Source of the DNA: Senegalimassilia anaerobia JC110
GTDB taxonomy: Bacteria > Actinomycetota > Coriobacteriia > Coriobacteriales > Eggerthellaceae
Length of the DNA stretch: 64,000 bases
Reading direction: 5' to 3'
Assembly (NCBI RefSeq): GCF_000236865.1
Contig: NZ_HE611015.1
Location: 257,388 to 321,387, forward strand
Both the position numbers and the translations under genes were made by a program. The stretch's first letter is position 1; every line of letters starts with the position of its first letter. The notes below the pieces were generated by a model. It worked only from the letters and a program-made list of their open reading frames with translations. It was not told the origin of the DNA and searched no databases. Below, in pieces: positions 25,303 to 33,896 of this stretch.

Positions 25303-26243
25303 TATTTGTCCCCCTTCTTACCGATCGGAAGGTTCTCGGTTATGTGCTCCATCACCGTCTTATCGTCCTGCGGGTCGCCGTGCTGCACCACGTCGCCGGT
25401 GATCACCGACACCGTATCCTCGGTCTCGGGGTTGTACGCCAGCTTATCGCGCTTGTAGCCGATGGCCAGGCCGAACATAACGGCCAGGCCGGCAACAGTC
25501 AGACCGGAGATGGCGCCGGTGACCGGCTTGATGATCTGGGTGAGCTGAGCCGTTGCGGGAGCCTGCGGGTCCTGCACCTGGTCATGTGCGTCGATGCCGT
25601 ACTTGAGCACCTGGATGACGTGCAAGCCGCCCATCTCGCGCTCGCCGTACAGGCAGGCATCGGGATAGCCGTTCTCATGCAGCCAGGCGACCTTCTCCTT
25701 GCCCTTGGCGATCATCTCGTCGCGATCGCCGAACTGCAGGGCGTTGGGCTGGCATGCGGAAACGCACGCCGGCGCCATACCGTGGGCCACGCGGTCAGCG
25801 CAACCCGTGCACTTGTCGATGACGGTCTTGTCGAGCAGACCATTGGACTCGTAGCGCGGCACATCGAACGGGCAGACGCTGTGGCAGTACTGGCAGCCGA
25901 CGCACTTGTCCTGGTAAACCTCCACGAAGCCGGTCTCCTCGTTGCGCACGAGCGCGCCGCCGGGGCACACCGACGCACACGGGGCATCGGTGCAATGCTG
26001 GCATGCGCGACGGCCGAACGCCCACTTCACCGGCTTGATCTTGCTATCGCCCTCAAGCTCGTTGAAGGTGATGATCAGGCGGGTGTCGCCGTTGAGGTCG
26101 GCCGGGTTCTGATGCGTGCCGGACCACTTGGTCTCATTCGTGCCCAAGGGGCTCGGCAGGTTGTTCCACGTCTTGCAGGCAACCTGGCAGCCCTTGCAGG
26201 CGGTGCACTTGGAGGAATCGAAATAAATAGCCTTTTCAGTCAT
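25302..26243 (-). CDS. fdnH: Formate dehydrogenase iron-sulfur subunit
   Basis: 313 residues. Four 4Fe-4S clusters are expected from the cysteine groups CTACKGCQVACK, CQHCTDAPCASVCP, CVGCQYCHSVCP and CTGCADRV...CVSAC. A single C-terminal membrane helix near residues 245-265 (AISGLTVAGLAVMFGLAIGY) anchors it, as in E. coli FdnH. It carries electrons from the molybdo-subunit to cytochrome b. It lies 11 nt after fdnG and overlaps fdnI by 1 nt. Confidence 0.95.
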   Translation of the reverse strand: MTEKAIYFDSSKCTACKGCQVACKTWNNLPSPLGTNETKWSGTHQNPADLNGDTRLIITFNELEGDSKIKPVKWAFGRRACQHCTDAPCASVCPGGALVRNEETGFVEVYQDKCVGCQYCHSVCPFDVPRYESNGLLDKTVIDKCTGCADRVAHGMAPACVSACQPNALQFGDRDEMIAKGKEKVAWLHENGYPDACLYGEREMGGLHVIQVLKYGIDAHDQVQDPQAPATAQLTQIIKPVTGAISGLTVAGLAVMFGLAIGYKRDKLAYNPETEDTVSVITGDVVQHGDPQDDKTVMEHITENLPIGKKGDK

Positions 26244-26254
26244 GTCAATCCCCC

Positions 26255-29200
26255 TTATGCCTTCTCGATATCAACGAGGAACGCCTTGTATTCAGGCGTG
26301 AACGAGTTCGGGTCGCCGACGTTGGGCGTCAGGTCGTTGACCACGTCGCCCGTACCGTACAGGTCGGCCCAGCCGAAGTGATGGGTCAAGCCGACCTGGT
26401 GCTGCACCTTGCCGTTGACGTTCATCGGCTGCATGCGCTTCGTGACCAGTGCGGGCACGACGACCGAACCGCGGTTATTGAACACGCGCACCTCATCGCC
26501 GTTCTTGATGCCCTTCTCAGCAGCGAACTCCTCGCTCATCTCGACGAACTGGGCCGGCATGGACTCCACGAGCGCCGGGCACAGACGGGTCTGGCCGCCG
26601 GTCCGCCAATGCTCGGTGACGGAGTACGTGGTGGCCACGATCGGATACTGCTCCTTGGTGCCCTGCTTCGTGGACGCGTACTGCGTGCCGAACGCGCACG
26701 GGTTATGGAACGCGCCGTTGAGCGGGTTTTCGTCGCACGGGGACTCGAAGGGCTCGAAGTGCTCGGGCAGCGGGCCGTCGACCATGCCGTAGCTCTCCAG
26801 ACGAGCGTTCTGCTCCCACAACATGAAGAAGGTCTTGTTGTTCGGCGGAACCGGCTTGTCGCCCTTGACCGCGACGAAGTCGGCCTGGTCGACCAGGATC
26901 CACTTCTCGCCGTTCCACTCCATGAGCTTCTTGTCCTCGTTCCAAGGCTTGCCCTGCATGTCGCAGCTGTTGCGGTTGTACAGGATACGGCGGTTGCTCG
27001 GCCAGCTGAACGCCCACTCGGAGTTCAGGCCGATGCCGGACTTGTCCTCGGTGTTGCGGCGGCACAGCGGCTGCTCGGCCGGGTCAAGCGGAGCATCGTT
27101 GTTGTTCCACATACCGGAGTAGATCCACATCGCGCAAGCGGTGGAACCGTCGGCGCCCAGCTCGGCGTAGCCCTTGAGCAGATCGGTCTTCGGGTTGGCG
27201 GAATCGGTGTTGCACTCGGTGCCGGCCACGCGGTAGCCGTTGAGGGCCCACGCCACAGGGCGCGGGTCAATCTTGCCGTCAACGTAGTAGTCCCACTTGG
27301 TCTTGAGGATCGGATCGGGGTTGGCGCCGCCCTCCTTCTTGTACAGGTCGCAGATAGCGGTCCACAGAAGGTCGCACATCTCGTAGTCGGGCTTGGCCTG
27401 GTCCCACGGCTCGACGGCCTGGTAGCGGTACTGGATCCAGCGGCCGGAGTTCAGGATGATACCCGGCTTCTCGTAGATCAGCGCGCACGGCAGATAGTAC
27501 ACCGTGGTGTCGATCTCGGACGGGTTCATATCCGGCGCGTTCCAGAAGCTGGCGGACTCGGTGATGACCTGGTCGGCGACGACCAGCCAATCGAGGTTGG
27601 CCATGGAACGGCGCACGTTGCCGGCGTTCGGGGCCGAATGGCAGGGGTTCATGCCCCAGTTGAAGTAGCCCTTGATAACGCCCTGCTGCATGAGCTCGAA
27701 CGTGGAGATATGCGTGTAGTCGACGGCACCCGTCTCGGACGGGACCTTCGGCCACCAGTCGTAACCGTAGTCGTTGTCCACGGTGGCGTTCTCGCCGAAC
27801 CACTCCTTCAGGGAGGAGACGATGAACTTAGGCTTGTTGGTGTAGTAGCCGTCGGAATAGGTCTGAGACTCCAGCCACTTGCGCAGGCTTGCGCGATCGG
27901 TGGTGTTCGCCCACTTCAGGTAAGCGGGATGCTCGTTGACCATCATGCCCATGTCCGTTGCACCCTGAACGTTGGGCTCGCCGCGCAGCGCGTTCACGCC
28001 GCCGCCGGGGATGCCGATGTTGCCAAGCAGCAGCTGCATCACGGACATGGCGCGCGTGTTCTGGGCGCCATAGGTGTGCTGGGTCTGGCCGAGCGCGTAG
28101 AGCACGGTGCCGGCCTTACCGGGCTTGGCGGTAGAGGTATAGGTTTTGTAGACGAGTTCGAGAACATCCTTGTCTATACCGCAGATACCGCAAACGGTGT
28201 CGAGCGTGTAACGGGAATAGTGCTTCTTGAACTGCTGGTAGACGCACATGGGGTCTTGCAGCGTCATGTCCTTCTTGGGGTTGGTGAGCGTCGGCGTGGT
28301 GAACTCAGGGGTGCCGGGCTTCTTAACCCAGGCGTATGCGCCGTTCTCGCTGGTGTCCCAGTCCTCGGTGGACTCGGTCTCGTAATGCCAGCTGTGGGCG
28401 TTGTACGTCTTGGTCTTCTCGTTCCACCCGCTGAACAGACCCGTCTCGGGATCGAACTTGTAGTCGGGATCAAGGATGTAGGAAGCGTTGGTGTAGTTGA
28501 GCAGGTACTCGAAGTTGTACTCGCTCATGTCGCCGGTTTCCTGGTACTTGGCCAGGTTCGGCTCGATGAGGTGCTCGATGATGTAGTTGTACATGCCGCC
28601 GTAGAACGCGATGTCGGTGCCGGAACGGATGGGGCACCAGATATCGGCCTGCTCGGCCGTACGGGTGTAGCGCGGATCGACGACGATCCACTTAGCGCCC
28701 TGCTCATGAGCCTTCTCTAGCCACAGCGCGCTTACGGGGTGATTCTCAACGGAGTTGGAACCGCAATTCAAGATGACGTCGGTGTTTTGGAAGTCGCACC
28801 AATGGCTCGTCATGGAGCCACGACCGAATGAAGCTGCCAGACCGGCAACAGTGGGGCCGTGTCAAACACGAGCCTGATTGTCGATGGCGATGACGCCCAG
28901 GGAGCGCATCATCTTGAGGATCAGGTATTCCTCCTCGGAGTTTTCCTGGGAACCGCCCAGGCTTGCGATGGCCGGGGTGTAGTTCACCGTCAGGCCGTTG
29001 TCGTTCTTCTCGATGAACGAGGCATCGCGCGTGTCCTTGACCTTGCGGGCGATCTCGGCGATGGCGTCATCCCAGGAGATGTCCTCCCAGTCGCTTGCGC
29101 CGGGACGGCGCACCAGCGGGCGCGTCGAGCGCTTCGGATTCTTGATAACTTCGCGCGTCTCGGGGTCGACCACGTTGCGCAGCTGGAACATGGTAGCGCC

Positions 29201-29464
29201 CTTCGGGCACAGGCCGCCCTCGTTGATGGGATGGTCGGGGTCGCCTTCCAGGTTGACCAGCTCGCCGTCGCGCACCGACAGCAGAGAACCGCAACCACCT
29301 GCGCAATAGCAGCAGATGTTGGTGTACTCTTCGGTGTTCACCAGCTTCCAGTCTTGCTTGGACTCAGACGCGAACGCCTGGGTCTGCGAGGAAAGCTCGA
29401 ACGCCATCGTGGTTGCCAGCGCAGCGCCGGTTGCTTTGAAAAAGCCCCTGCGTGACAGGTTCAT
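26255..29464 (-). CDS. fdnG: Formate dehydrogenase large subunit, selenocysteine-containing, Tat-exported
   Basis: One gene of 1,069 residues, read through an in-frame UGA at 28862-28864 as selenocysteine 201. Context is NQARV-U-HGPTVAGLA, the FdnG active-site sequence (E. coli Sec196). A SECIS hairpin follows. The Tat signal is SRRGFFK at residues 4-10 with AFA near residue 32. A 4Fe-4S cluster is bound by C-x2-C-x3-C in the first 60 residues plus a later Cys (CCYCAGGCG, LCPKG). The remainder is the molybdopterin (bis-MGD) fold ending in LTPNVGDPNSFTPEYK. It oxidises formate outside the membrane. ATG 29464 has AAGGAG 8 nt upstream. Start of the fdnGHI operon. Standard gene callers would split it at 28862. 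Confidence 0.95.
28835..28864 (-). promoter_or_regulatory. Sec UGA codon and SECIS hairpin of fdnG
   Basis: The UGA codon is at 28864-28862. After 15 nt comes a hairpin TGCC-GGTCT-GGCA whose loop GGUCU matches the SelB-binding loop of E. coli fdhF/fdnG SECIS, at the same distance from the UGA. This supports selenocysteine insertion rather than a stop. selABCD genes are outside this window. Confidence 0.9.
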
Positions 29465-30346
29465 GCCCCTCACTCCTTTCCTACTCGTCTTGCACTCGTC
29501 TAAAAACCGATGCGAAACCGCCCACCGTGCCCTCTTGCCGATTGGAGGCTGCGGGGAGAAGGCGCCGAGGCGGCGCATCGCGTATCCGTATCGTGCGTCT
29601 ACGGATACTTATTCATGCTAATGCATAATTTGATACGAAACTGACACCATTCCGCCAAATGGTGCACAAATGCACCCATTTGGAACAAATCCCCCTGAAC
29701 GGGTTAGAAATAATTGGACCATTCTGCGGGTTTGTCTATTTTTTTCCTATATGAATGCTTCCAATTACTCGGCTATTCCTATTGCGATAATCATGTTAAA
29801 TACGGGGGATTAGACAGTTTTCATTATGTGTTTACTTGTTTGACAACCGATTCATATCGGCTTACCAACGGTTCGAAGAGATATCGACCTGAAAACGCAT
29901 CATCATTGGACGAATTTCCTGCATCGTGGCGTTCTGAAACTGCATATTCTAAGTCGAGAATGCGCTTGATGGCATATGCGAGGCAGGGGCTAAACTCACG
30001 GATACGGTTCCGCGATCGCAGTTGGCGCAACATCATCAGCGGCCCGTTAAGTCACCAAGCAATTCTAAAAAGCTTCCCCGCTAAACCCAGACGCAGTGCG
30101 GCTATGAGATACGATGGGGACCTAAGGCTAAGACTGAAAATCCGTCCGGGACGTTAGAGACAATGCCACGAAGCGGCACGACGAACCGACCCCCGGTACG
30201 CATCGAGGTCAGCCAGTTGGCAACAAGGTGAAACAGCCGCAAAGGATGGCGAGGCAATGTAAGCGATACTCGGCAAGCAACAGAGCCTAGAAGAATACGA
30301 ACGACGCCCAACGAAGGAAAGGACAAAGAAGCGAGCAACCTGCCGG
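29465..30346. other. Long AT-richer intergenic region upstream of fdnGHI
   Basis: About 880 bp without a credible gene. A 147-codon frame at 29714-30157 begins with TTG, has no ribosome site and no recognisable domain. The fdnG promoter must lie here. No terminator for the Ser-rich protein gene was recognised at its 3' side. Confidence 0.4.
29655..29683. promoter_or_regulatory. Large palindrome upstream of fdnG
   Basis: CCAAATGGTGCA and TGCACCCATTTGG form a 12-13 bp inverted repeat around a CAAA loop, about 190 nt upstream of fdnG. It has no T-run, so an operator or a cruciform is more likely than a terminator. The binding protein is unknown. Confidence 0.35.
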
Positions 30347-31438
30347 CTACAGGCTTTCGATGACCTTTGCGGACACGACATTGCTCGGAGACACCAGAAT
30401 GGCACCGACGCTATCCACGTGAGGCGCGTTCACGAAAAAGGACCCGTTGGAGTTACCGCCCATCGTGGAGACTTCCTCATCCTGCAGCGTGATCACGATA
30501 TCGGCGCCTTGGAGGTTGCGCACATAGGTGCGAACCGACGAAATGCACACGACAAGGTCGACCTTGCAATCGCGGAAGTATTTGACACGCGCTTCGGCAG
30601 CCTTTTCGGAAAGCGGCACATCGACGGAGAACACGCCGATGCGCTTCGAGCCGCGCTTGAGGATAACGCCATCGCTGTATTGAGACGGGTCGGCCGTATC
30701 GAGCACCAACACCGTGGCGCCCTTCTCCTCATAGTTGGCCTGAACCTGCTCAGGCGCGACCGGCTGGCTCTTCGCAACATCCATGCCGCCGCGGACGGTG
30801 GCGGCTTTCAGCACCGTCGCGTTATCCGAAGTTCGATCAGATTCGCTATCGTCCTGCTCGGAGGTATCGGGGACAGGCGCCGCAACGCTGCCGACATCGG
30901 ACGTCAAGCCGGATGCTTCATCATTATGCGTTTGAACAGCAATGCTATCGGAAGATTTCGTCTGCCCCGAAGCAGCCTTCGAGGAGCTGGATTTGCTCGA
31001 AGGGTTGCTAGAGCCCGTACTCGAGGAACCGCCGCTCACGGATGCGTTCTCGTCCGCAGACGATGAAGCTACGCTGCCACCGGAAGAGGAGGCCGATGCG
31101 GCCGCATCAGAAGAGGTGGGCGATGCGGAGGCGCTCCCGGATCCCGAAGCACCCTCGTCGGCCTTTCCGGCCGTGTCCGCAGAGCCCGCTCCCTCCTCAA
31201 GCTGTGCATCGGGGCTGTTTTGAGAATCAAGCGTCTTCGCGTCCGCCTGAACGGGAAGCGTGCCGGCATACACGATGGAGGTGTACCCCTCCATCTGGCC
31301 CACCTTTTCATCGATGGAAGATGCAGCGACGTTCCATGAATGCCCTGCAACCATATACCAGGCGATCCCAAACGTGCTGAGCACGATCAGGATGAGGAAT
31401 ACGCCGAGCGCTTGTTTTTCACGAGTTCCGTTAGACAT
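30347..31438 (-). CDS. Membrane-anchored protein with Ser-rich linker and a possibly degenerate phosphoesterase-like domain
   Basis: 363 residues. One membrane helix near residues 9-31, with the bulk probably outside, then a low-complexity Ser/Ala/Gly/Asp linker at about 80-180. A C-terminal domain follows at about 225-363. Its pattern (VLVLDTADPSQ, RIGVFSVDVP, KVDLVVCISS, ADIVITLQDE, GSFFVNAP) resembles the strand order of 5'-nucleotidase-type metallophosphoesterases (LLLDAGD, GVIGL, DVVVALSH), but the metal-binding His and Asp residues are absent. That similarity is a by-eye inference. No Shine-Dalgarno; TATACT at 31446-31451 is 7 nt before the ATG, so probably leaderless. Function unknown. 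Confidence 0.7.
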   Translation of the reverse strand: MSNGTREKQALGVFLILIVLSTFGIAWYMVAGHSWNVAASSIDEKVGQMEGYTSIVYAGTLPVQADAKTLDSQNSPDAQLEEGAGSADTAGKADEGASGSGSASASPTSSDAAASASSSGGSVASSSADENASVSGGSSSTGSSNPSSKSSSSKAASGQTKSSDSIAVQTHNDEASGLTSDVGSVAAPVPDTSEQDDSESDRTSDNATVLKAATVRGGMDVAKSQPVAPEQVQANYEEKGATVLVLDTADPSQYSDGVILKRGSKRIGVFSVDVPLSEKAAEARVKYFRDCKVDLVVCISSVRTYVRNLQGADIVITLQDEEVSTMGGNSNGSFFVNAPHVDSVGAILVSPSNVVSAKVIESL

Positions 31439-31445
31439 AGGTTCA

Positions 31446-31451
31446 AGTATA
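31446..31451 (-). promoter_or_regulatory. -10 hexamer for leaderless start of the Ser-rich protein gene
   Basis: TATACT on the minus strand, 7 nt before ATG 31438, with no ribosome site. Confidence 0.5.
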
Positions 31452-31516
31452 GTGAATGGCCCGCAAACCGCCCGTACTCCGCGGGCACACGCGCAGAGTT
31501 TACAGAAAAGCCTGCG

Positions 31517-32050
31517 CTAAAGTAACTTCTCAAACGCGACGCGGTCGGTGGAAGCACCTTCCGCATGGCTGATATGCACGATGCCGCAGCGGCTGAAGCC
31601 GCATCGCTCTATGAGTTTGAGCATAGGAATGTTACCGGGATGCGTTTCAATGCGCAGGCTCTCGCACCCGCGCTGACGGGCAACCGGCTCGGCGGATTGC
31701 AGCAGATTGCGACCAAGACCCTTCCCGCCATGACCTTGGGCAACCGCAACACGATGCAACACGGCATATCGTGGGTCGCGAGAATCGGACGCCGTCAACC
31801 ATGCACCCTCGATGGAATCGTAAACCGGTTCGCCAGTGAAGCCGATAACGGTGGTGGCAACTACTTCGCCGTTCTCCTCAAGCACATAGGAGTGACCGGC
31901 TTCGATATCATCTTGCACGATTTGCTGCGTAGGATAAGCACCTTGCCATTGATCGATGCCAAGACGACCTAGCGCGGCTTTGCCGTCCATGAGCACGGCC
32001 CAAATGCCATCGAAGTCGCCATGGTCGGCAATGCGAAACTGCAATGTCAT
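31517..32050 (-). CDS. GNAT-family N-acetyltransferase
   Basis: 177 residues, a complete Gcn5-related acetyltransferase fold. The acetyl-CoA-binding loop is seen in HRVAVAQGHGGKGLGRNLL and the final strand in RCGFSRCGIVHI. The substrate is unknown. The features LGIDQWQGAYP near the N-terminus and ETHPGNIPMLKLIERCGF recur in the GNAT half of the EamA fusion encoded next to it. ATG 32050 was chosen because GAGGAT lies upstream. Confidence 0.85.
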   Translation of the reverse strand: MTLQFRIADHGDFDGIWAVLMDGKAALGRLGIDQWQGAYPTQQIVQDDIEAGHSYVLEENGEVVATTVIGFTGEPVYDSIEGAWLTASDSRDPRYAVLHRVAVAQGHGGKGLGRNLLQSAEPVARQRGCESLRIETHPGNIPMLKLIERCGFSRCGIVHISHAEGASTDRVAFEKLL

Positions 32051-32226
32051 GGTTATCCTCACTTCCAGCCGTCGATGCGGCTCCGCCCTTTCTTGCATAG
32101 ATGATGTGAAACACCCTCAGCAATGGTAAACGTCTACAAGTAGTTGGCAACCCAGAATCCGCAACGGAACCCATGTCGCCAACAAAACAGCGGCTACGCT
32201 ATAGCGCTCGGCGCCGTCACGCCGCC

Positions 32227-33747
32227 CTATCTCAAGCGCAGCTCGTACGCGGAACGCGGCTTCTCTCGCCCGAACGTATCGCGCACCTGAATGGTCCCGC
32301 AAAACGTGAAGCCTCGTGTTTCAAGCAGCCAACGCATCGGTTCGTTCTCCGGATAGATATCGGCACGCAGGCTTACGCGGCCGCCCTCACGGGCGATACG
32401 GCAAGCGCTATCGACGATGAACGACCCGACGCCGCGTCTGCGGACCGGTTTGTCGACGACCACCCAATGCAGCTCGGCGTACTGCTGCGGAGATGCACCG
32501 GTGTCGGTGACCCATTCGCCCTTGATGCCGCGCTCATAATTCTTATCCGCCGAGAAGGACACGGCGAACACGGCGATCATCTGGCCTTCGGCATTCTCCA
32601 CCACATACGTGGAACCATCGTTGACGCTGCGGGCCAGACGCCGCGTGGACGGGTATTTCTTGTACTTGCCCTCGTCGATGCCCAATTCGGCAAAGGCTCG
32701 ATGTCCCTCGTTGAGCAACGCCTCCACGCGGTCGATATCGGCTATGGTTGCAGGTCGGCTATTGTAATATCCGAGCACCGACGCACGACCGGCGAACACC
32801 GGCGGATCTTGCGGAATCGGCGCCGTCTCCACGCCCGCAAGCCCGGCATCCGATCCCTCGCCTTCCCGCTTAGGCTCGAGTTCGGTGACCATGACGATCA
32901 TGACAAGGATGCACGCGCATCCCGCCATATCCCAGGTACTCACCGAGCTATGCAGCCACAGCACGGAGAGCACCATGGCCGAAACCGGCTCGGCGGCGCA
33001 CAGAAGCCCGGCTTTCACAGGTCCGCAGTCATTGATTCCCTGAAGATACAGCATATAAGCCGCGCAGGTGCCTACAGCGATGACCGCCGCAAGGATAAGG
33101 AGGAACCCAGGCGTGAGCTCGACGGGGACGGCCCAAGGCTGCACAACGGGCGTGAGAACCGCTCCGCCGAACAACATGGCGAACCCCGTGACCATCATCG
33201 AGCCCCATTTGGCAAGCACCTTAACCGGCATCAACGTATACAAGGCCAACGCGACGGCCGACACCATGCCCCAGAAGCATCCCTGTTGGGACAGCGCCAA
33301 TCGGGAAAGATCGCCTTGCGTGGCGATCAGGACGAGCCCCGCCATGGCGAACACGAGCCCAAGCACCTCGCGAGGATTGGGAAGTCGGCGTTTGCGCAAG
33401 CACGTCCACAGCATGATGAGCACCAAACCCAGCTGCTCGATGGTGGTGCCCACGCCAGCGCTCGTGTGGTGGATGACGCTGAAATAGCTCACCTGGCATA
33501 GCGCGATTCCGAAAATGGAGAACGCCGCGATGCTGATCATGGAACGCCAATCGCGGAAGAGCGCCCCCACCGACCGCCAGTCCTTCACGAACACGACGCC
33601 GAGGAAGAATACCGCGGAGATGAGCATGCGCACGCACGTGATCCAATAAGCCGGCGCGCCGTAAGCACCCATGAGCAGCTGGGCGCACGTGCCGGAAAAG
33701 CCCCAGCAAACGGAACCAGCCAATGCGCAGACGATACCGCGCATCAT
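32227..33747 (-). CDS. EamA-type transporter fused to a GNAT acetyltransferase domain
   Basis: 506 residues. The first ~285 form ten hydrophobic segments with the two EamA repeats (GSVCWGFSGTCAQLL at the start, RMLISAVFFLG, PVKAGLLCAAEPVSAMVLSVL in the second half). A linker of about 50 residues leads to a C-terminal GNAT domain with acetyl-CoA loop WVVVDKPVRRRGVGSFIV and end strand TRGFTFCGTIQV. No stop or frameshift separates the halves. EamA proteins export small metabolites, so acetylation linked to export is possible but unproven. ATG 33747 was chosen because GGAG is 7 nt upstream. Confidence 0.85.
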   Translation of the reverse strand: MMRGIVCALAGSVCWGFSGTCAQLLMGAYGAPAYWITCVRMLISAVFFLGVVFVKDWRSVGALFRDWRSMISIAAFSIFGIALCQVSYFSVIHHTSAGVGTTIEQLGLVLIMLWTCLRKRRLPNPREVLGLVFAMAGLVLIATQGDLSRLALSQQGCFWGMVSAVALALYTLMPVKVLAKWGSMMVTGFAMLFGGAVLTPVVQPWAVPVELTPGFLLILAAVIAVGTCAAYMLYLQGINDCGPVKAGLLCAAEPVSAMVLSVLWLHSSVSTWDMAGCACILVMIVMVTELEPKREGEGSDAGLAGVETAPIPQDPPVFAGRASVLGYYNSRPATIADIDRVEALLNEGHRAFAELGIDEGKYKKYPSTRRLARSVNDGSTYVVENAEGQMIAVFAVSFSADKNYERGIKGEWVTDTGASPQQYAELHWVVVDKPVRRRGVGSFIVDSACRIAREGGRVSLRADIYPENEPMRWLLETRGFTFCGTIQVRDTFGREKPRSAYELRLR

Positions 33748-33804
33748 ATGCCCGCTCCGCAAAGCCGCTCCTTGATGCACCCCTACCGCTCCTTCCCGAA
33801 TAAG

Positions 33805-33833
33805 AAACCCGCCTCTTGCGCGGAGACGGGTTT
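33805..33833. terminator. Hairpin between uvrA and the EamA fusion gene
   Basis: Stem AAACCCGcCTC/GAGaCGGGTTT with a 7-nt loop. T-rich sequence follows on both strands. Confidence 0.65.
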
Positions 33834-33851
33834 TGCTTCTTTAGCGTCAAA

Positions 33852-33877
33852 GACGCCCACCGAAATCGGCAGGCGTC
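33852..33877 (-). terminator. Intrinsic terminator after uvrA
   Basis: Stem GACGCC-caCCG with CGGca-GGCGTC and an AAAT loop, followed on the minus strand by TTT. It lies 20 nt past the uvrA stop. Confidence 0.7.
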
Positions 33878-33896
33878 GCAATGTAACAAGACTATT

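Noticed and set aside
26378..28720. Very long open frames antisense to real genes (also 37-1308, 41076-43508 and 57920-60532)
   Set aside because: They lie opposite strongly supported genes, have no domain similarity or ribosome sites, and are a by-product of GC-rich codon use.
28859..28867. fdnG as a pseudogene or two genes because of an in-frame stop
   Set aside because: The stop is UGA at the known Sec position with a proper SECIS hairpin, and both halves are otherwise intact.
29714..30157. 147-codon frame in the fdnG upstream gap
   Set aside because: TTG start without Shine-Dalgarno, no recognisable domain, unlike the window's codon use.
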